A stretch of 64,000 nt of DNA from NCBI RefSeq assembly GCF_039522025.1, contig NZ_BAAADB010000021.1, positions 1 through 64,000 of the forward strand, read 5' to 3'. The translations under genes and the position numbers were made by a program. The first letter of the stretch is position 1; each line of letters begins with the position of its first letter. This document shows, in pieces, positions 8,873 to 20,536 of the stretch. Below the pieces are notes generated by a model, which saw nothing but the letters and a program-made list of their open reading frames with translations, was not told the DNA's origin and did not search any database. This stretch comes from Deinococcus depolymerans (GTDB lineage Bacteria > Deinococcota > Deinococci > Deinococcales > Deinococcaceae).

Positions 8873-10219
8873 ATGGGTGATTTTCAGCAGTATCTCGACG
8901 CGTACGCGCTGTTCCTCGCCGGGCAGTACCAGGCGGCCCTGGACCTCCTGGACGCCCGGCCGATCGTGGACGCCCTGCATCACGCCCGGCAGCGGGCCTA
9001 CGCCCTGCACTACCTGGGGCGCGTGGAGGAGGCGTACGCCGGGATCGAACAGGCCGCCCACATCGCCGAGACGGAACGCCCGGTCCAGCGGAGCGCGGTC
9101 TACATCGACTGGGCCGTCATGCTGATGCGCGACCAGCGTTTCGAGGAGGGCTTCCGGCTCTACCATCAGGCGCTCGCCCACGCCACCGAACCCGAGGAGC
9201 GCGCCACGACCCTCTACAACCTCGGCTGGACGTACCTGCGCCGCGGACACCTCGACCACGCCCTCGACGCGCTGCACGAGGGCTACGCCCTGACGCGCGG
9301 CAGCCGTCAGGAACGCCTGCGCTGGCGCGGCCACCTGTTCCGCTGCGCCCTGGCCCTGCACGCCCGCGCGTGCGGCCAGTTTGACCTCGCGCTCGGGCGC
9401 GCCCGGCAGGCCACCCGACTCGCCGGGAACGACCGGGCCGGCGTGTACGCCTGGAACGTCCTGGCCGGCACCCTGCGTCTCACCGGGCAGACCGGCGCCG
9501 CCCGCGAGGCCCAGCAGCGCGCCCTGAGCCTCGCCGGAGACGGCGCCGCTCACGATGCTGAGGCCCTCTACCTGGCCCTGATCGACCTCGGCGGCCCGGA
9601 CGCCGGGGCGGCCCGCGAGACCCTGCGGCGCCTCGCGCCACGCACCGCTCCCTACGATGCCTGGCGCGCCCGCCTGCACCTCGCCCAGGCGGACCTGCAC
9701 GCCGGCCGGCCCGACGGGGCCCTGCAGGTGCTCCGCGCGGTCACCGACGCGAATGAACCCTACGTCCTGCTCGACGAGGCGCCCGCCCTGACCGACCTGT
9801 ACGCCTGCGGACGGACCGCCGGTCTGATCCTCCCGGCACCCGCGGCGCGGCAACCGGCGGCGCTGCACGTCATCTCACGCGGCGCGCCCGGCCTGCACCT
9901 GTGCGGCAGACCCCTTCCCGGCGTGCGCCCGCTGAGCGCGGCCGTGATCGCCTACCTTCACCACGAGGGGGCCGCCACGCTCGACACGCTGGCCGGCGCG
10001 CTGCTCGACCTGCCGGCCGGTGACGCGCGTGGCCCTGCCCGCATCCGCGCCGCCCTGAACGACCTTCACGACCTGATCGGCACCGACACCCTCACCCGCC
10101 TTGGGCGGCGCACCGTCACCCTCGGTCCCGACTGGGTGATCACCACCGATCTGGACGCTCCCGGTCCCGACCCGTTCACGGACCTCTACGGCGAGTGGGT
10201 CGCGCAGCTCAGCCGCTGA
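8873..10219 (+). CDS. TPR protein with C-terminal SARP-like winged helix
   Basis: 448 residues from the ATG at 8873 (MGDFQQYLD); a longer start at 8810 adds a low-complexity stretch. Residues about 1-300 are tetratricopeptide-like helical repeats (ALHYLGRVEEAYAGIEQAAH, TLYNLGWTYLRRGHLDHALDALHEG). The C-terminal 110 residues resemble an OmpR/SARP winged helix: LSAAVIAYLHHEGAATLDTLA, ARIRAALNDLHDLIG, then RRTVTLGPDWVITTDLD. This reverses the SARP order, in which the DNA-binding domain comes first. Probably a regulator; target unknown. It is convergent with a gene of the same design at 10374. Confidence 0.65.
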   Translation: MGDFQQYLDAYALFLAGQYQAALDLLDARPIVDALHHARQRAYALHYLGRVEEAYAGIEQAAHIAETERPVQRSAVYIDWAVMLMRDQRFEEGFRLYHQALAHATEPEERATTLYNLGWTYLRRGHLDHALDALHEGYALTRGSRQERLRWRGHLFRCALALHARACGQFDLALGRARQATRLAGNDRAGVYAWNVLAGTLRLTGQTGAAREAQQRALSLAGDGAAHDAEALYLALIDLGGPDAGAARETLRRLAPRTAPYDAWRARLHLAQADLHAGRPDGALQVLRAVTDANEPYVLLDEAPALTDLYACGRTAGLILPAPAARQPAALHVISRGAPGLHLCGRPLPGVRPLSAAVIAYLHHEGAATLDTLAGALLDLPAGDARGPARIRAALNDLHDLIGTDTLTRLGRRTVTLGPDWVITTDLDAPGPDPFTDLYGEWVAQLSR

Positions 10220-10239
10220 TCAGGCGGACGGCCGTCTGG

Positions 10240-10377
10240 TACGGACTCCGATTGAATGGGCTGCAAAGCCCGCTGGGTCCGAGCGAAGCGAGGAGGAGCA
10301 AAACGGGTTCCGGACGTGGAGTTGACAGATCGGTGGTGTTCCGATCTGTTGACGAAACAAACGGCAGTCCGTATCAG
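10240..10377 (+). repeat. Dispersed intergenic repeat, copy B
   Basis: About 138 bp from TGGTACGGACTCCGATTG to GCAGTCCGTATCA. It includes GGGCTGCAAAGCCC (short hairpin), GGGTCCGAGCGAAGCGAGG, GGGTTCCGGACGTGGAG, and an inner inverted pair ACAGATCGG/CCGATCTGT. The distal TCA (10374-10376) is the TGA stop codon of the convergent gene. It separates two convergent regulator genes and could act as a bidirectional terminator. Confidence 0.88.
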
Positions 10378-11705
10378 GCCTCGTCCGCCTCCAGCCAGCC
10401 CAGCGGGCCGTCCAGCAGGCACGGTCCCTGGCCGTCACGGAGGTCCGTCGACCACACCCACTGCGGCCCCAGCGACAGCCGCCCGCCCCGCAGCCGCACC
10501 GCGCCTGAATCCCCCAGCAGGCTCCGCAGGCGCGACACGTGGTACCGCACCTGACCGTACAGCGCCTTTTCCGTGCCCTCCTCCAGCACCGCGTCGGCCA
10601 CCCGCGGCCAGGGCGCGCCGCCCCGCTCGATCAGGTACGCCAGCAGCGACAGACTCCGCCCCTCGCCACGCATCGGCACGAACGTCAGCCCGCGCTGCAC
10701 GCCCAGCCGCCCCCGCGTGATCAGCCGCGCCTCATTCGGCGTGGTGGCCGGCTCCGGCAGGCCCAGCGCCGCGCGCACAAGCGGCACACTGCGCGACTCG
10801 TCCAGCACCTCGAACCTGAACCCCGCCACGTCCGGCAGCGGACCCGCCGGCCGGCCCGAACGCCGCACCGACTCGGCGTCCTGCAACGCCAGCCTGAGCT
10901 GCACGCCCGGCGACAGCCGCGCCGCATCCGGCCGTCCGGCACCCGGATGCACCAGGTCCAGCAGTGCCTGCACGTCCGCCACCGCCGGTGCCGGCGCGTA
11001 CCGCAGCGCCGCGTAATGATGCCGGACCGACACCAGCGGGTCACCCATCAGGCGCGTCGTGGTCGCCAGCGTCAGGTGCGCCCCGAAGGTGACGGCCGCG
11101 TCCACCTGACCGCCCAGCGCCTCGCGCGCGCGGCTCAGGGACGCCTCGAACGACCCCTGCACGCGGTCCACGGTCGCCAGTCCCACCAGCAGCGGCCCCC
11201 GCCATGGCCGCGCCGCCCGCTGGGAACGGACCAGTCCCATGCCCTCCTCGAACTGCCCGGCTGCCGCGGCGACCTCCCCGCCCAGCAGCGCGGCCCAGGC
11301 CAGGTCATGCAGGACCGCGGCCCGTTGCGGCACGCCCCGCCCGCCCTCGGCCAGCAGGGTCAACCACGCGGCGGGCGGATGACGCCACGACCAGTCCGCC
11401 GGGGGTTCGAGCGGGCTGCCCTGCGCCCAGCGACCCAGCGGCGGCGACAGCGGCGTCACGCCGCCACCGGGAACGCCGGCTGCAGGGTCACTCGGCACAG
11501 GATCACTGGGTGCAGGATCACTGGGCACAGGGTCACTGGGTGCTGGGCACGGACGGCCGCGCGGTCGGGCGCGGCGCGGCCGGGCGCGGCGCGGCTGTTC
11601 CCGGCCCGGCCCGGCGTCCGCCGGAAACCCCCGGGCGGCGGAGGCGCCCACCGCATCAACTGTTCCTTCCCCGCATGCACCCGAGCATAGAGTGTCCGGG
11701 GCCAC
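10374..11705 (-). CDS. Second TPR-like protein with C-terminal winged helix
   Basis: About 443 residues. The N-terminal 90 residues are Arg/Pro-rich low complexity with four PSDP repeats, so the true start is uncertain and could be further in. Helical repeats follow ([35 protein letters not shown]). The C-terminal winged-helix part shows [36 protein letters not shown] and [15 protein letters not shown], closely parallel to the gene at 8873. The two are probably distant paralogues arranged tail to tail. Stop codon is supplied by repeat B. Confidence 0.62.
   Translation of the reverse strand: MAPDTLCSGACGEGTVDAVGASAARGFPADAGPGREQPRRARPRRARPRGRPCPAPSDPVPSDPAPSDPVPSDPAAGVPGGGVTPLSPPLGRWAQGSPLEPPADWSWRHPPAAWLTLLAEGGRGVPQRAAVLHDLAWAALLGGEVAAAAGQFEEGMGLVRSQRAARPWRGPLLVGLATVDRVQGSFEASLSRAREALGGQVDAAVTFGAHLTLATTTRLMGDPLVSVRHHYAALRYAPAPAVADVQALLDLVHPGAGRPDAARLSPGVQLRLALQDAESVRRSGRPAGPLPDVAGFRFEVLDESRSVPLVRAALGLPEPATTPNEARLITRGRLGVQRGLTFVPMRGEGRSLSLLAYLIERGGAPWPRVADAVLEEGTEKALYGQVRYHVSRLRSLLGDSGAVRLRGGRLSLGPQWVWSTDLRDGQGPCLLDGPLGWLEADEA
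11485..11544. repeat. Four 15-bp tandem repeats inside a coding region
   Basis: Units at 11485, 11500, 11515 and 11530 follow the pattern GG(A/G)TCACT(C/G)GG(C/T)(A/G)C. Each encodes five residues (APSDP or VPSDP) in the low-complexity N-terminal part of the minus-strand regulator. In-frame copy-number change would only lengthen or shorten the linker. Confidence 0.8.
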
Positions 11706-11751
11706 CCGGGACCCGGGCGGGTGCGGGCAGGCGGCCCCCGGGGTGTCCGGG

Positions 11752-12215
<464 letters not shown>

Positions 12216-12219
<4 letters not shown>

Positions 12220-12791
12220 CGGATCACCGTCAGGAACAGCGGCAGCAGCAGGTTGGCGCTGAGAATGCCGCCCGCGAAGAAGGACGCAGTGGCAAGCAGG
12301 CTGGGCCGCTGCAGGGTACTCAGACCCGTGATGGCGTGCCCGCTCGTGCAGCCGCCGCCGTAGCGGGTGCCAAAACCCACCAGCAGGCCGGACACGCCCA
12401 GCAGCAGCCACACGCCGGGATTGGAGAGATCGGTCAGTTCGGCCGGGACCAGGCCGGGGCGAACCTGAACGCCGAGTGCCTGCACGGACGCCGCGCCCGC
12501 TGCCGTGAGACGCGTCGGTTCTGGATTGGCGAACACCAGGCCGGCCAGCAGGCCGCCCAGGATGAGCCCGGCGGCAAAGGTGAGGTTCCAGGCTTCGGCG
12601 CGCCAGTTGTAGCGGAAGAAGCCGGGCTTGGCGGCGTCGGGCAGCAGCGCGGCGCAGGCGTGGCGCAGGTTGGCGGAGATGCCGAAGCCTTTATTGCCGA
12701 TCCACAGGAGGAGCGGGACGGTCAGGCCGATCAGGGGGCCGCCGACCCACCAGGGCCAGGGCGAGCGGAGCAGGTCAAGCAGGTCAGTCAT
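12216..12791 (-). CDS. YeeE/YedE-family membrane protein, half 1
   Basis: 191-residue polytopic protein. The hallmark motif [19 protein letters not shown] (about residues 138-156) carries the conserved Cys of YeeE transporters. Start taken as the ATG at 12791 (MTDLLDLL), preceded by AAGGTGA; an ATG 30 nt further up lacks a ribosome site. Dispersed repeat C separates it from the TauE/SafE gene upstream, so part of its expression may depend on readthrough. Expected role: moving thiosulfate or a related sulfur species across the inner membrane. Confidence 0.82.
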
Positions 12792-12818
12792 AGTCACCTT
12801 GATGAGCGGCAGGGCCGT

Positions 12819-12958
12819 CATACGGCCTCTGATTGAAGGGGGTCGCGAACCCTTCGATCCGGGCAGAGCGGGCAGGAGAGAACCGGGCTGTCGGGCGTGG
12901 CGTTGGCAACCCGGCGTTGTTCCGGATGGTTGACGAGGCCAGGCGGCAGTCCGGATCA
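12819..12958 (-). repeat. Dispersed intergenic repeat, copy C (diverged)
   Basis: About 140 bp from TCATACGGCCTCTGATTGAA to GCAGTCCGGATCA, clearly related to the other copies but more degenerate. The 15-mer GAGCGGAGCAGGTCA occurs on both sides, at 12763-12777 (inside yeeE) and 12966-12980 (including the stop of the TauE gene). This looks like a duplication made when the repeat entered the operon. It lies between two genes of one operon. Confidence 0.7.
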
Positions 12959-12977
12959 GGACGGAGAGCGGAGCAGG

Positions 12978-13754
12978 TCAGTGAACGCCGCTTTCCACCG
13001 CGGGCGGGTTGAGCACTTTGGGCACGTTGGTTCCCAGGACGTACAGGCCCATCACGATCAGGAAGGCCGCAAATCCCCGGCGGAGTGTCACCTGCGGCAG
13101 GCGGCAGCCGATTCGGGCGCCCACCTGGCTGCCCGCCACGCCGATCACCGCGAACACGGCGATCAGGGGCCAGTGCAGGGCCGCGCTGCCCTGATCGAGG
13201 TGCTTGAGAAACCCGGCGGCGCTGTTCAGGGTGATGATGCTCAGGCTGGTGCCCACCGCGAGACCCATGGGCAGGCCGCCCAGCAGCACCAAGGCCGGCA
13301 CGATCAGGAACCCGCCGCCCACGCCGACCACGCCCGTCAGAACGCCCACCCCGGCCCCCTCCAGCGCGGTCAGCCACGCCGGGTGGGTGGACGCGCCGGG
13401 TGCGGGCGGCGGGCGGAACATCAGTGTCGCGGCGAGCAGCATCACCACGGCGAAGATCAGCAGTTGCGTGCCGCCACTCAGGTGCGCGCTCAGCGCCGAG
13501 CCGGCGGCCGTGCCGAGCATGCCGGGCAGGCCGAACAGCGCCACGCGCCGCCAGTCGATCTGCCGTTTCAGCGCGTACGGCAGCGTGCCGAACAGGCTGA
13601 TCAGCCCGACGATCGCGAGACTTTCGGTGATGGCGAGCTTCTCGGGTTCACCGACGAGGTAGACCAGCACGGGCACGGTCAGGATGCTGCCCCCGGAGCC
13701 CAGCAGGCCGAGACTCAATCCGATCAGGGCCGCGCCTATCCAGGCCAGGATCAC
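12978..13754 (-). CDS. TauE/SafE-family sulfite exporter
   Basis: 258-residue inner membrane permease with about eight hydrophobic segments in two homologous halves, [18 protein letters not shown] near the N-terminus and [18 protein letters not shown] in the middle, the duplicated family signature. Likely exports sulfite or a related organic/inorganic sulfur anion made by the persulfide dioxygenase. GTG start overlaps the rhodanese stop by 4 nt. Confidence 0.85.
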   Translation of the reverse strand: MILAWIGAALIGLSLGLLGSGGSILTVPVLVYLVGEPEKLAITESLAIVGLISLFGTLPYALKRQIDWRRVALFGLPGMLGTAAGSALSAHLSGGTQLLIFAVVMLLAATLMFRPPPAPGASTHPAWLTALEGAGVGVLTGVVGVGGGFLIVPALVLLGGLPMGLAVGTSLSIITLNSAAGFLKHLDQGSAALHWPLIAVFAVIGVAGSQVGARIGCRLPQVTLRRGFAAFLIVMGLYVLGTNVPKVLNPPAVESGVH

Positions 13755-14068
13755 GGCCGGTCGCCGGTCACCAGGTCGCGGCTCTCGCGTGTCCAGCCGA
13801 CGGTGCCGCCCATCAGGTTCATCAGGCGCTGACGGCCCAGGCCGGCCAAGTACGCGGCGGCCTGCGAGGAGCGGTTGCCGCTGGCGCAGACCAGCACCGC
13901 GCCGTCGGGCACTTCCCCCTCCCGGCCCTGGAGTTCGGTGAGGGGGAGGTTGACGGCCCCGGGCACGTGGCCGCGGCGGTACTCGTCGGCTTCACGCACG
14001 TCGATCAGGGCGGCGCCGGCGCGGCGGTGAAGGTCGAGTTCGTTCGGGAAGAGGTCGGTGTAGGTCAT
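13751..14068 (-). CDS. Single-domain rhodanese sulfurtransferase
   Basis: 105 residues, one rhodanese domain. The substrate loop is [23 protein letters not shown], and the catalytic loop CASGNRS holds the persulfide-forming Cys (about residue 64). Start is the ATG at 14068. It sits between the persulfide dioxygenase (131-bp gap upstream) and the sulfite exporter (4-nt overlap), as expected for transfer of sulfane sulfur within this operon. Confidence 0.86.
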   Translation of the reverse strand: MTYTDLFPNELDLHRRAGAALIDVREADEYRRGHVPGAVNLPLTELQGREGEVPDGAVLVCASGNRSSQAAAYLAGLGRQRLMNLMGGTVGWTRESRDLVTGDRP

Positions 14069-14138
14069 CACTTGATTCCTTTGGGGGGGGCGGCGGGGCT
14101 GGTGGCGCGCGGCCCGGAGCAGGGGGCGTGCCGACGCC

Positions 14139-14165
14139 GGTTGAACGGGGGAGATCCGTTCAACC
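14139..14165. repeat. Short hairpin related to the dispersed repeat family
   Basis: GGTTGAACGG (14139-14148) pairs with CCGTTCAACC (14156-14165). The arms match the TTGAACGG...CCGTTCAA core of copy D at 25862. It lies between the dioxygenase and rhodanese genes and could attenuate or stabilise the operon mRNA. Probably a solo-hairpin relic of the family. Confidence 0.45.
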
Positions 14166-14199
14166 CGGACGGCGGCCCAGGGGGGAGGGGGCGGCCCGG

Positions 14200-15597
<1,398 letters not shown>

Positions 15598-15630
15598 GGG
15601 GGACCCTCCTTGGGCTGAATCTGACCGGAA

Positions 15631-15657
15631 GGTATACCCCCTTGGGGTATCATGCAA
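15631..15657 (-). promoter_or_regulatory. Persulfide operon promoter with CsoR/CstR-type operator
   Basis: The palindrome ATACCCC-CTT-GGGGTAT (15634-15650) is of the kind bound by CsoR/CstR/RcnR-family repressors. It fits between a -35-like TTGCAT (15657-15652, minus strand) and a -10-like TATACC (15636-15631), spacer 15 nt. Binding would block the promoter of the dioxygenase gene. No CsoR-family gene occurs in the window, so the repressor must be elsewhere. Confidence 0.7.
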
Positions 15658-15736
15658 GGGTGTGGGCGGCTGGTATCGCGTTCTCCGGTATGAACCATCA
15701 GCCACGCCGATATCATGGGCAGGGAGGCCCCCCCCC

Positions 15737-16642
15737 ATGCGCGTGAACCCGGAACAGCTCGTCACCTTCAGCGTCGTCGCGCAGCTCGGCAGCGTCAGCC
15801 GCGCCGCGCAGACCCTGAACCTCAGCCAGCCGGCCGTGAGTGGGCAGCTGCGCGCCCTGCAGGACCAGATCGGCCGGCCCCTGTACGTCCGCCGGGGCCG
15901 CGGCGTGACCCTCACCGAGGACGGCGAACGCCTGCTCCCGCACGCCCAGGCCATCGCCCGGACCCTGCACGAGGTCGGCGAGCAGATCACGGACCTGCGC
16001 CGCCGCCCCCTGACCACCCTGCGCGTGGGCTTCTCGTTCGCCCTCGCCGGCCTGGCCAGCACCGCCGCGCGCCGCGCACTGGAGGCCGGACTGCACCTGC
16101 AGGTCGACACCCGCCCCGCCGCCGAACTGGCCGAGGGCGTCCGCAGCGGCGCGCTCGCCGCCGCGCTGCTCGTGACCTCCCCGCAGCGCACCCTGCCGGA
16201 CCTCGACCTGCACCGCGTCGGCGAGGACCAGCTGCGGCTGGCCGTTCCGCCCGGCCACCCGCTGGCCCGCCACGGCTACGTCGCCCCCCACGCCCTGCGC
16301 GGCGAGACGCTGCTGTGGCCCGCACGCGGCTCCGGCGTCCGGTTGCAGACCGAACGCATCCTCCAGGGCGTCGTGCCCGCCCAGGGGATGGAGGTCGGAA
16401 GCCTCTGGGCCGCGCTGGAAGGCGTGCGGCGCGGCGACGGCCTGGCGGTCCTGCCGGCCTCGTTCATGGACCGCGACGTGCGCGGCGGCCACCTGCGCTC
16501 CCTGGGACTGGAGGCCCCCTCCGTCACGGTCCTGCACGTGCTGGTCACCCCGCCCGCCGCGCTGCTGCCGGCCGCCACCCGCACCCTGATCGACCTGCTG
16601 GGCCGCCCGGCCCCGCCCGCCCCCACAACCCGGGCGACGTGA
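15737..16642 (+). CDS. LysR-family transcriptional regulator
   Basis: 301 residues. N-terminal winged helix [20 protein letters not shown] plus [20 protein letters not shown] (residues about 6-45), then a LysR substrate-binding domain with [11 protein letters not shown]. Start at the ATG at 15737, with GGGAGG upstream and a TATCAT box near 15711; an upstream in-frame extension has no support. Divergent from the persulfide operon, so it may control it, although the operator there is not a LysR-type T-N11-A site. Effector unknown. Confidence 0.85.
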   Translation: MRVNPEQLVTFSVVAQLGSVSRAAQTLNLSQPAVSGQLRALQDQIGRPLYVRRGRGVTLTEDGERLLPHAQAIARTLHEVGEQITDLRRRPLTTLRVGFSFALAGLASTAARRALEAGLHLQVDTRPAAELAEGVRSGALAAALLVTSPQRTLPDLDLHRVGEDQLRLAVPPGHPLARHGYVAPHALRGETLLWPARGSGVRLQTERILQGVVPAQGMEVGSLWAALEGVRRGDGLAVLPASFMDRDVRGGHLRSLGLEAPSVTVLHVLVTPPAALLPAATRTLIDLLGRPAPPAPTTRAT

Positions 16643-16679
16643 CGAACCGCTGACAAAGCGCTGCCACACTCGGCAGCGT

Positions 16680-17705
16680 ATGAAGAAGCTTCTGACCGTT
16701 GCAGCTGCGCTCGCCATGACCTCCGCTTCCGCTCAGGGGAGCCTGACGGGTGCCGGCGCGAGCTTCCCCTTCCCCCTGTACAGCAAGATGTTCGCCGAGT
16801 ACAAGAATGACGCCGGCGTGACCGTCAACTACCAGAGCGTCGGCAGCGGCGCCGGCCAGAAGCAGATCACCGAACGCACCGTCGACTTCGCCGGCAGCGA
16901 CAACCCCATGAGCGACGAGGCCCTGAAGGCCGCGCCGGCCAAACTGCTGCACATCCCCACCGCCATCGGCGCGGTCGTGCCGTCGTACAACCTGCCCGGC
17001 GTCACCAGCCCGCTGAAGTTCACCGGCAAGGTCCTGGCCGACATCTACCTCGGCAAGATCAAGACCTGGAACGACAAGGCCATCGCCGCCCTGAACCCCG
17101 GCGTCAGCATTCCCCCGCTGCCCATCACGGTCGCGCGCCGCAGCGACGGGTCCGGCACCACCTTCGTCTTCAGCGACTACCTGAGCAAGGTCAGCACCGA
17201 GTGGAAGAGCAAGGTCGGCACCGGCAACAGCCTGCAGTGGCCCGTCGGCACCGGCGCCAAGGGCAACGACGGCGTGGCCGGCGTGGTCAAGAGCACCCCC
17301 GGCGCCATCGGCTACGTGGAACTGGTGTACGCCAAGCAGAACAAACTGCCCTTCGGCAGCGTGCAGAACCGCGCCGGGAAGTTCGTGCTGGCCGACAACG
17401 CCCCCGCCGCCCTGGCCGCCAAGGGTGTCGTGATGCCCGCCGACACCCGCGTCAGCATCACCAACAGCGCCAACCCCGACTCCTACCCGATCGCGAGCTT
17501 CACGTACGTCATCTTCTACCAGGAGCAGAAGTACGCCGGGCGCACCCTGGCCCAGGCGCAGACCCTGAAGAAGCTGCTGACCTGGATGGTCACGGCCGGC
17601 CAGAAGTACAACGAGCCGCTGGACTACGCCGCGCTGCCCAGCAACGCCGCCGCCAAGGCCAAGACCATCATCGCCAGCATGACCTTCGACGGCAAGAAAT
17701 TCTGA
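16680..17705 (+). CDS. pstS: Phosphate ABC transporter substrate-binding protein
   Basis: 341-residue exported phosphate-binding protein. Signal peptide in the first about 20 residues ([18 protein letters not shown]). The N-terminal phosphate site is visible as [12 protein letters not shown], and further site residues appear in AGSDNPMS and [16 protein letters not shown], matching the T-G-A-S and R-S-x-G-T ligands of PstS. No lipobox Cys, so it is periplasmic or wall-associated rather than lipid-anchored. First gene of pstS-C-A-B-phoU. I could not find a clear Pho box. Confidence 0.93.
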   Translation: MKKLLTVAAALAMTSASAQGSLTGAGASFPFPLYSKMFAEYKNDAGVTVNYQSVGSGAGQKQITERTVDFAGSDNPMSDEALKAAPAKLLHIPTAIGAVVPSYNLPGVTSPLKFTGKVLADIYLGKIKTWNDKAIAALNPGVSIPPLPITVARRSDGSGTTFVFSDYLSKVSTEWKSKVGTGNSLQWPVGTGAKGNDGVAGVVKSTPGAIGYVELVYAKQNKLPFGSVQNRAGKFVLADNAPAALAAKGVVMPADTRVSITNSANPDSYPIASFTYVIFYQEQKYAGRTLAQAQTLKKLLTWMVTAGQKYNEPLDYAALPSNAAAKAKTIIASMTFDGKKF

Positions 17706-17715
17706 GCTGACCAGC

Positions 17716-17778
17716 GCCGGCCGCCTCGCGGCCGGCCCACGTGGGGGCGGCCTTCCTGACACAGGGAGGGCCGCCCCC
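17716..17778 (+). terminator. Two tandem hairpins between pstS and pstC
   Basis: GCCGGCCGC (17716-17724) pairs with 17728-17736, and GGGGGCGGCC (17743-17752) pairs with GGCCGCCCCC (17769-17778). No T-run. Such structures after pstS usually let the binding protein be made in excess over the permease by partial termination or by protecting the upstream mRNA. Confidence 0.6.
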
Positions 17779-17872
17779 GTCCTGCCCCCCCCCACCCCCG
17801 CAGCGGGCTGACGCAGGGCTGACGAACGCCGTGTGAACTGTTCGGCAAATGCCCCGGAGGGGCCACGAAACC

Positions 17873-18889
17873 ATGAGCGAACCAACCCAATCCCGCCCGA
17901 ACCGACTGCCCGCGCCGGCCTCGCTGTCCAGCCGCAGCGACCGGCTGTTCGAGATCCTGATCCTGACGCTCGCCTCGGTCATCGTGCTGGTCTTCGCGCT
18001 CAGCATCTACCAGCTGGGCACCGAATCCTGGCCGGCCCTGAAACGCTTCGGTCTGGACTTCTTCACGCAGCGCACCTGGAATCCCGTGCAGGGCTCGTAC
18101 GGCGCGGTCGCCATGATCACCGGAACGCTGGTCACCAGCCTCGTGGCGCTCGCCATCAGCGTGCCGCTCGCGATTGCCAGCGCCCTGTTCGTCGCCGAGT
18201 ACGCCCCCAGGTGGCTGGCCAACCCGGTCGGGTACCTGATCGAACTGCTCGCCGCCGTGCCCAGCGTCGTCTACGGCCTGTGGGCGCTGTTCGTGATCGC
18301 CCCGGTCCTCAGCCGCTGGGAACAGGGATTCTTCCAGGCACCCGAGAAGATCGCGCTGTACACCGCCTGCAAGAACCTCTGGGACAGCGGGTCCACGACC
18401 CTGCAGTGCTTCTTCGTGCCCAGCTCCTTCGACGGGCGCGGCCTGGCGCTCGCCATCATCATCCTGACCGTCATGATCCTGCCGTACACCGCGTCGGTCG
18501 CGCGTGACGTGATCCGCCTCGTCCCGCAGGACCAGCGCGAGGCCATGTACGCGCTCGGCGCCACCAAATGGGAAGTCATCTCGCGCGCCATCCTGCCCTA
18601 CGCCCGCGCGGGCATCATGGGCGGCGTGATCCTCGCGCTCGGCCGCGCGCTCGGCGAGACGCTCGCGGTCGCCATGGTCATCGGCGACAGCCAGGACGCC
18701 CTCAAGAGCCTGTTCGGCGGGGCCAGCACCATGGCCTCCGTGATCGCCAACCAGTTCGGTGACGCGCAGGAAGCGCTGCACCGCTCGTCGGTCGTGACGC
18801 TCGGCCTGACGCTGTTCTTCCTGAGCGTCATCGTCAACTACGTCGCGCGCCTGATCATCGGCCGCCTGACGCCCAAGGGCATCCAGTGA
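17873..18889 (+). CDS. pstC: Phosphate ABC transporter permease PstC
   Basis: 338-residue inner membrane permease with six predicted helices. The cytoplasmic EAA loop is [30 protein letters not shown], and the family signature [15 protein letters not shown] follows. The ATG at 17873 has GGAGGGG about 13 nt upstream. Its stop overlaps the pstA GTG by 4 nt. Forms the channel with PstA, energised by PstB. Confidence 0.93.
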   Translation: MSEPTQSRPNRLPAPASLSSRSDRLFEILILTLASVIVLVFALSIYQLGTESWPALKRFGLDFFTQRTWNPVQGSYGAVAMITGTLVTSLVALAISVPLAIASALFVAEYAPRWLANPVGYLIELLAAVPSVVYGLWALFVIAPVLSRWEQGFFQAPEKIALYTACKNLWDSGSTTLQCFFVPSSFDGRGLALAIIILTVMILPYTASVARDVIRLVPQDQREAMYALGATKWEVISRAILPYARAGIMGGVILALGRALGETLAVAMVIGDSQDALKSLFGGASTMASVIANQFGDAQEALHRSSVVTLGLTLFFLSVIVNYVARLIIGRLTPKGIQ

Positions 18890-19749
18890 CCAGTTCCGTC
18901 CGCACCGCCGCGCCCGCCGGGCGCACCCTGAGCCCCGCCCGCCGCTTCCAGAACATGCTGATGGGCGGCCTGATCCTCCTCGCGACCCTGCTGGTCGTCG
19001 CGCCCCTGATCCTGATCTTCGCGTACCTGATCCGCGAGGGCCTGGGCGCCGTCAACCTGGACTTCTTCACGAAGGTGCCCGCCCCGGAAGGCGAGACGGG
19101 CGGCGGCCTCGCCAACGCCATCCTGGGCAGCGTCGAGATGCTCGCCATGGCCAGCGTGCTGGGCGTGCTGGTCGGCGTGTCCGGCGGGATCTTCCTCTCC
19201 GAGTACCCGCGCCACCCGCTGATGCCCACCGTCCGCATGATCAGCGACGTGCTGGCCGGCATTCCCGCCATCGTCATGGGTCTGGTCGCCTACGGGCTGA
19301 TCGTGCTGCAGTTCGGGTTTTCCGGGTTCGCCGGGGCGCTCGCGCTGGGGTTCCTGATGATGCCCATCGTGGTCCGCACCACCGAGGAAGTCCTGAAGCT
19401 CGTGCCGCAGACCGTGCGCGAGGCCGGACTGGCGCTGGGCCTCCCCAAGTGGCTGGTCACGCTGCGCATCGTGCTGCCCGCCGCGGCCGGCGGGATCGTG
19501 ACCGGCGTGATGCTGGCCCTGGCCCGCGTGGCCGGCGAGGCCGCCCCGCTGCTGTTCACGGCCTTCGGCAACAGCGCCATCAACCTGGACCCCAGCAAAC
19601 CCATGAGCGCGCTGCCGCTCGAGATCTACCGCGGCGCCACCAGCGCCTACGACGAGAACCAGCGCCTCGCCAAGGCCGGCGCGCTGCTGCTGATCACCCT
19701 GATCTTCCTGACCAGCCTGCTGGCCCGCCGCGCCAGCCGCCGGAAATAA
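18886..19749 (+). CDS. pstA: Phosphate ABC transporter permease PstA
   Basis: 287-residue permease with six hydrophobic segments and the EAA-type loop [27 protein letters not shown], then [19 protein letters not shown], the characteristic PstA region. GTG start within the pstC stop (GTGA). AAGGAG and the pstB ATG follow 23 bp downstream. Confidence 0.93.
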   Translation: MTSSVRTAAPAGRTLSPARRFQNMLMGGLILLATLLVVAPLILIFAYLIREGLGAVNLDFFTKVPAPEGETGGGLANAILGSVEMLAMASVLGVLVGVSGGIFLSEYPRHPLMPTVRMISDVLAGIPAIVMGLVAYGLIVLQFGFSGFAGALALGFLMMPIVVRTTEEVLKLVPQTVREAGLALGLPKWLVTLRIVLPAAAGGIVTGVMLALARVAGEAAPLLFTAFGNSAINLDPSKPMSALPLEIYRGATSAYDENQRLAKAGALLLITLIFLTSLLARRASRRK

Positions 19750-19772
19750 CGCCTCCCAAGGAGCCCCTGCAC

Positions 19773-20531
19773 ATGACCCCCATCCTCAGCGCCCAGAACG
19801 TCAACATCTACTACGGTGAGAAACAGGCCGTCAAGGGCGTGAACCTCGACGTGGAACCCGGCACCGTGAACGCCCTGATCGGCCCCAGCGGCTGCGGCAA
19901 GACCACCTTCCTGCGCGCCATCAACCGCATGCATGACCTGACGCCCGGCGCCCGCGTCGAGGGCACCATCCTGCTCGACGGACAGGACGTGTACGGCCCG
20001 GGCGTGGACCCCGTGAACATGCGCCGCCGCGTGGGCATGGTCTTCCAGAAACCCAACCCCTTCCCGACCATGAGCGTGTTCGACAACGTCGTCTCGGGCC
20101 TGAAGCTCGCCGGGATGCGCGACCAGAAACGCCTGATGGAGATCGCCGAACGCTCCCTGCGCGGCGCGGCCCTCTGGGAGGAGGTCAAGGACCGCCTCAA
20201 GACGCCCGCCACCGGCCTCAGCGGCGGGCAGCAGCAGCGCCTGTGCATCGCCCGCGCCCTGGCGGTCGAACCGGAAATCCTGCTGATGGACGAACCCACC
20301 AGCGCCCTGGACCCCGCCAGCACCGCCAAGATCGAGGACCTGATGAGCGACCTGAAGAAGGTCACGACCATCGTGATCGTCACGCACAACATGCACCAGG
20401 CGGCCCGCGTGAGCGACACCACCAGCTTCTTCCTGAACGGCGACCTCGTCGAGCATGGCGTGACCGACCAGATCTTCACCAGTCCCCGCGACGAACGCAC
20501 CGAGGCGTACGTCACCGGCCGCTTCGGCTGA
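19773..20531 (+). CDS. pstB: Phosphate ABC transporter ATP-binding protein PstB
   Basis: 252-residue ATPase. Walker [22 protein letters not shown]-loop [16 protein letters not shown], signature [16 protein letters not shown], Walker [14 protein letters not shown], and the switch His in [10 protein letters not shown] are all intact. The ATG at 19773 has AAGGAG upstream. It powers phosphate uptake through PstCA. phoU follows after 5 nt. Confidence 0.95.
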   Translation: MTPILSAQNVNIYYGEKQAVKGVNLDVEPGTVNALIGPSGCGKTTFLRAINRMHDLTPGARVEGTILLDGQDVYGPGVDPVNMRRRVGMVFQKPNPFPTMSVFDNVVSGLKLAGMRDQKRLMEIAERSLRGAALWEEVKDRLKTPATGLSGGQQQRLCIARALAVEPEILLMDEPTSALDPASTAKIEDLMSDLKKVTTIVIVTHNMHQAARVSDTTSFFLNGDLVEHGVTDQIFTSPRDERTEAYVTGRFG

Positions 20532-20536
20532 GCGCC

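Noticed and set aside
16643..16679. Pho box upstream of pstS
   Set aside because: The 37-bp gap has no direct repeats resembling a Pho box; a site might lie within the LysR gene but I cannot support it.
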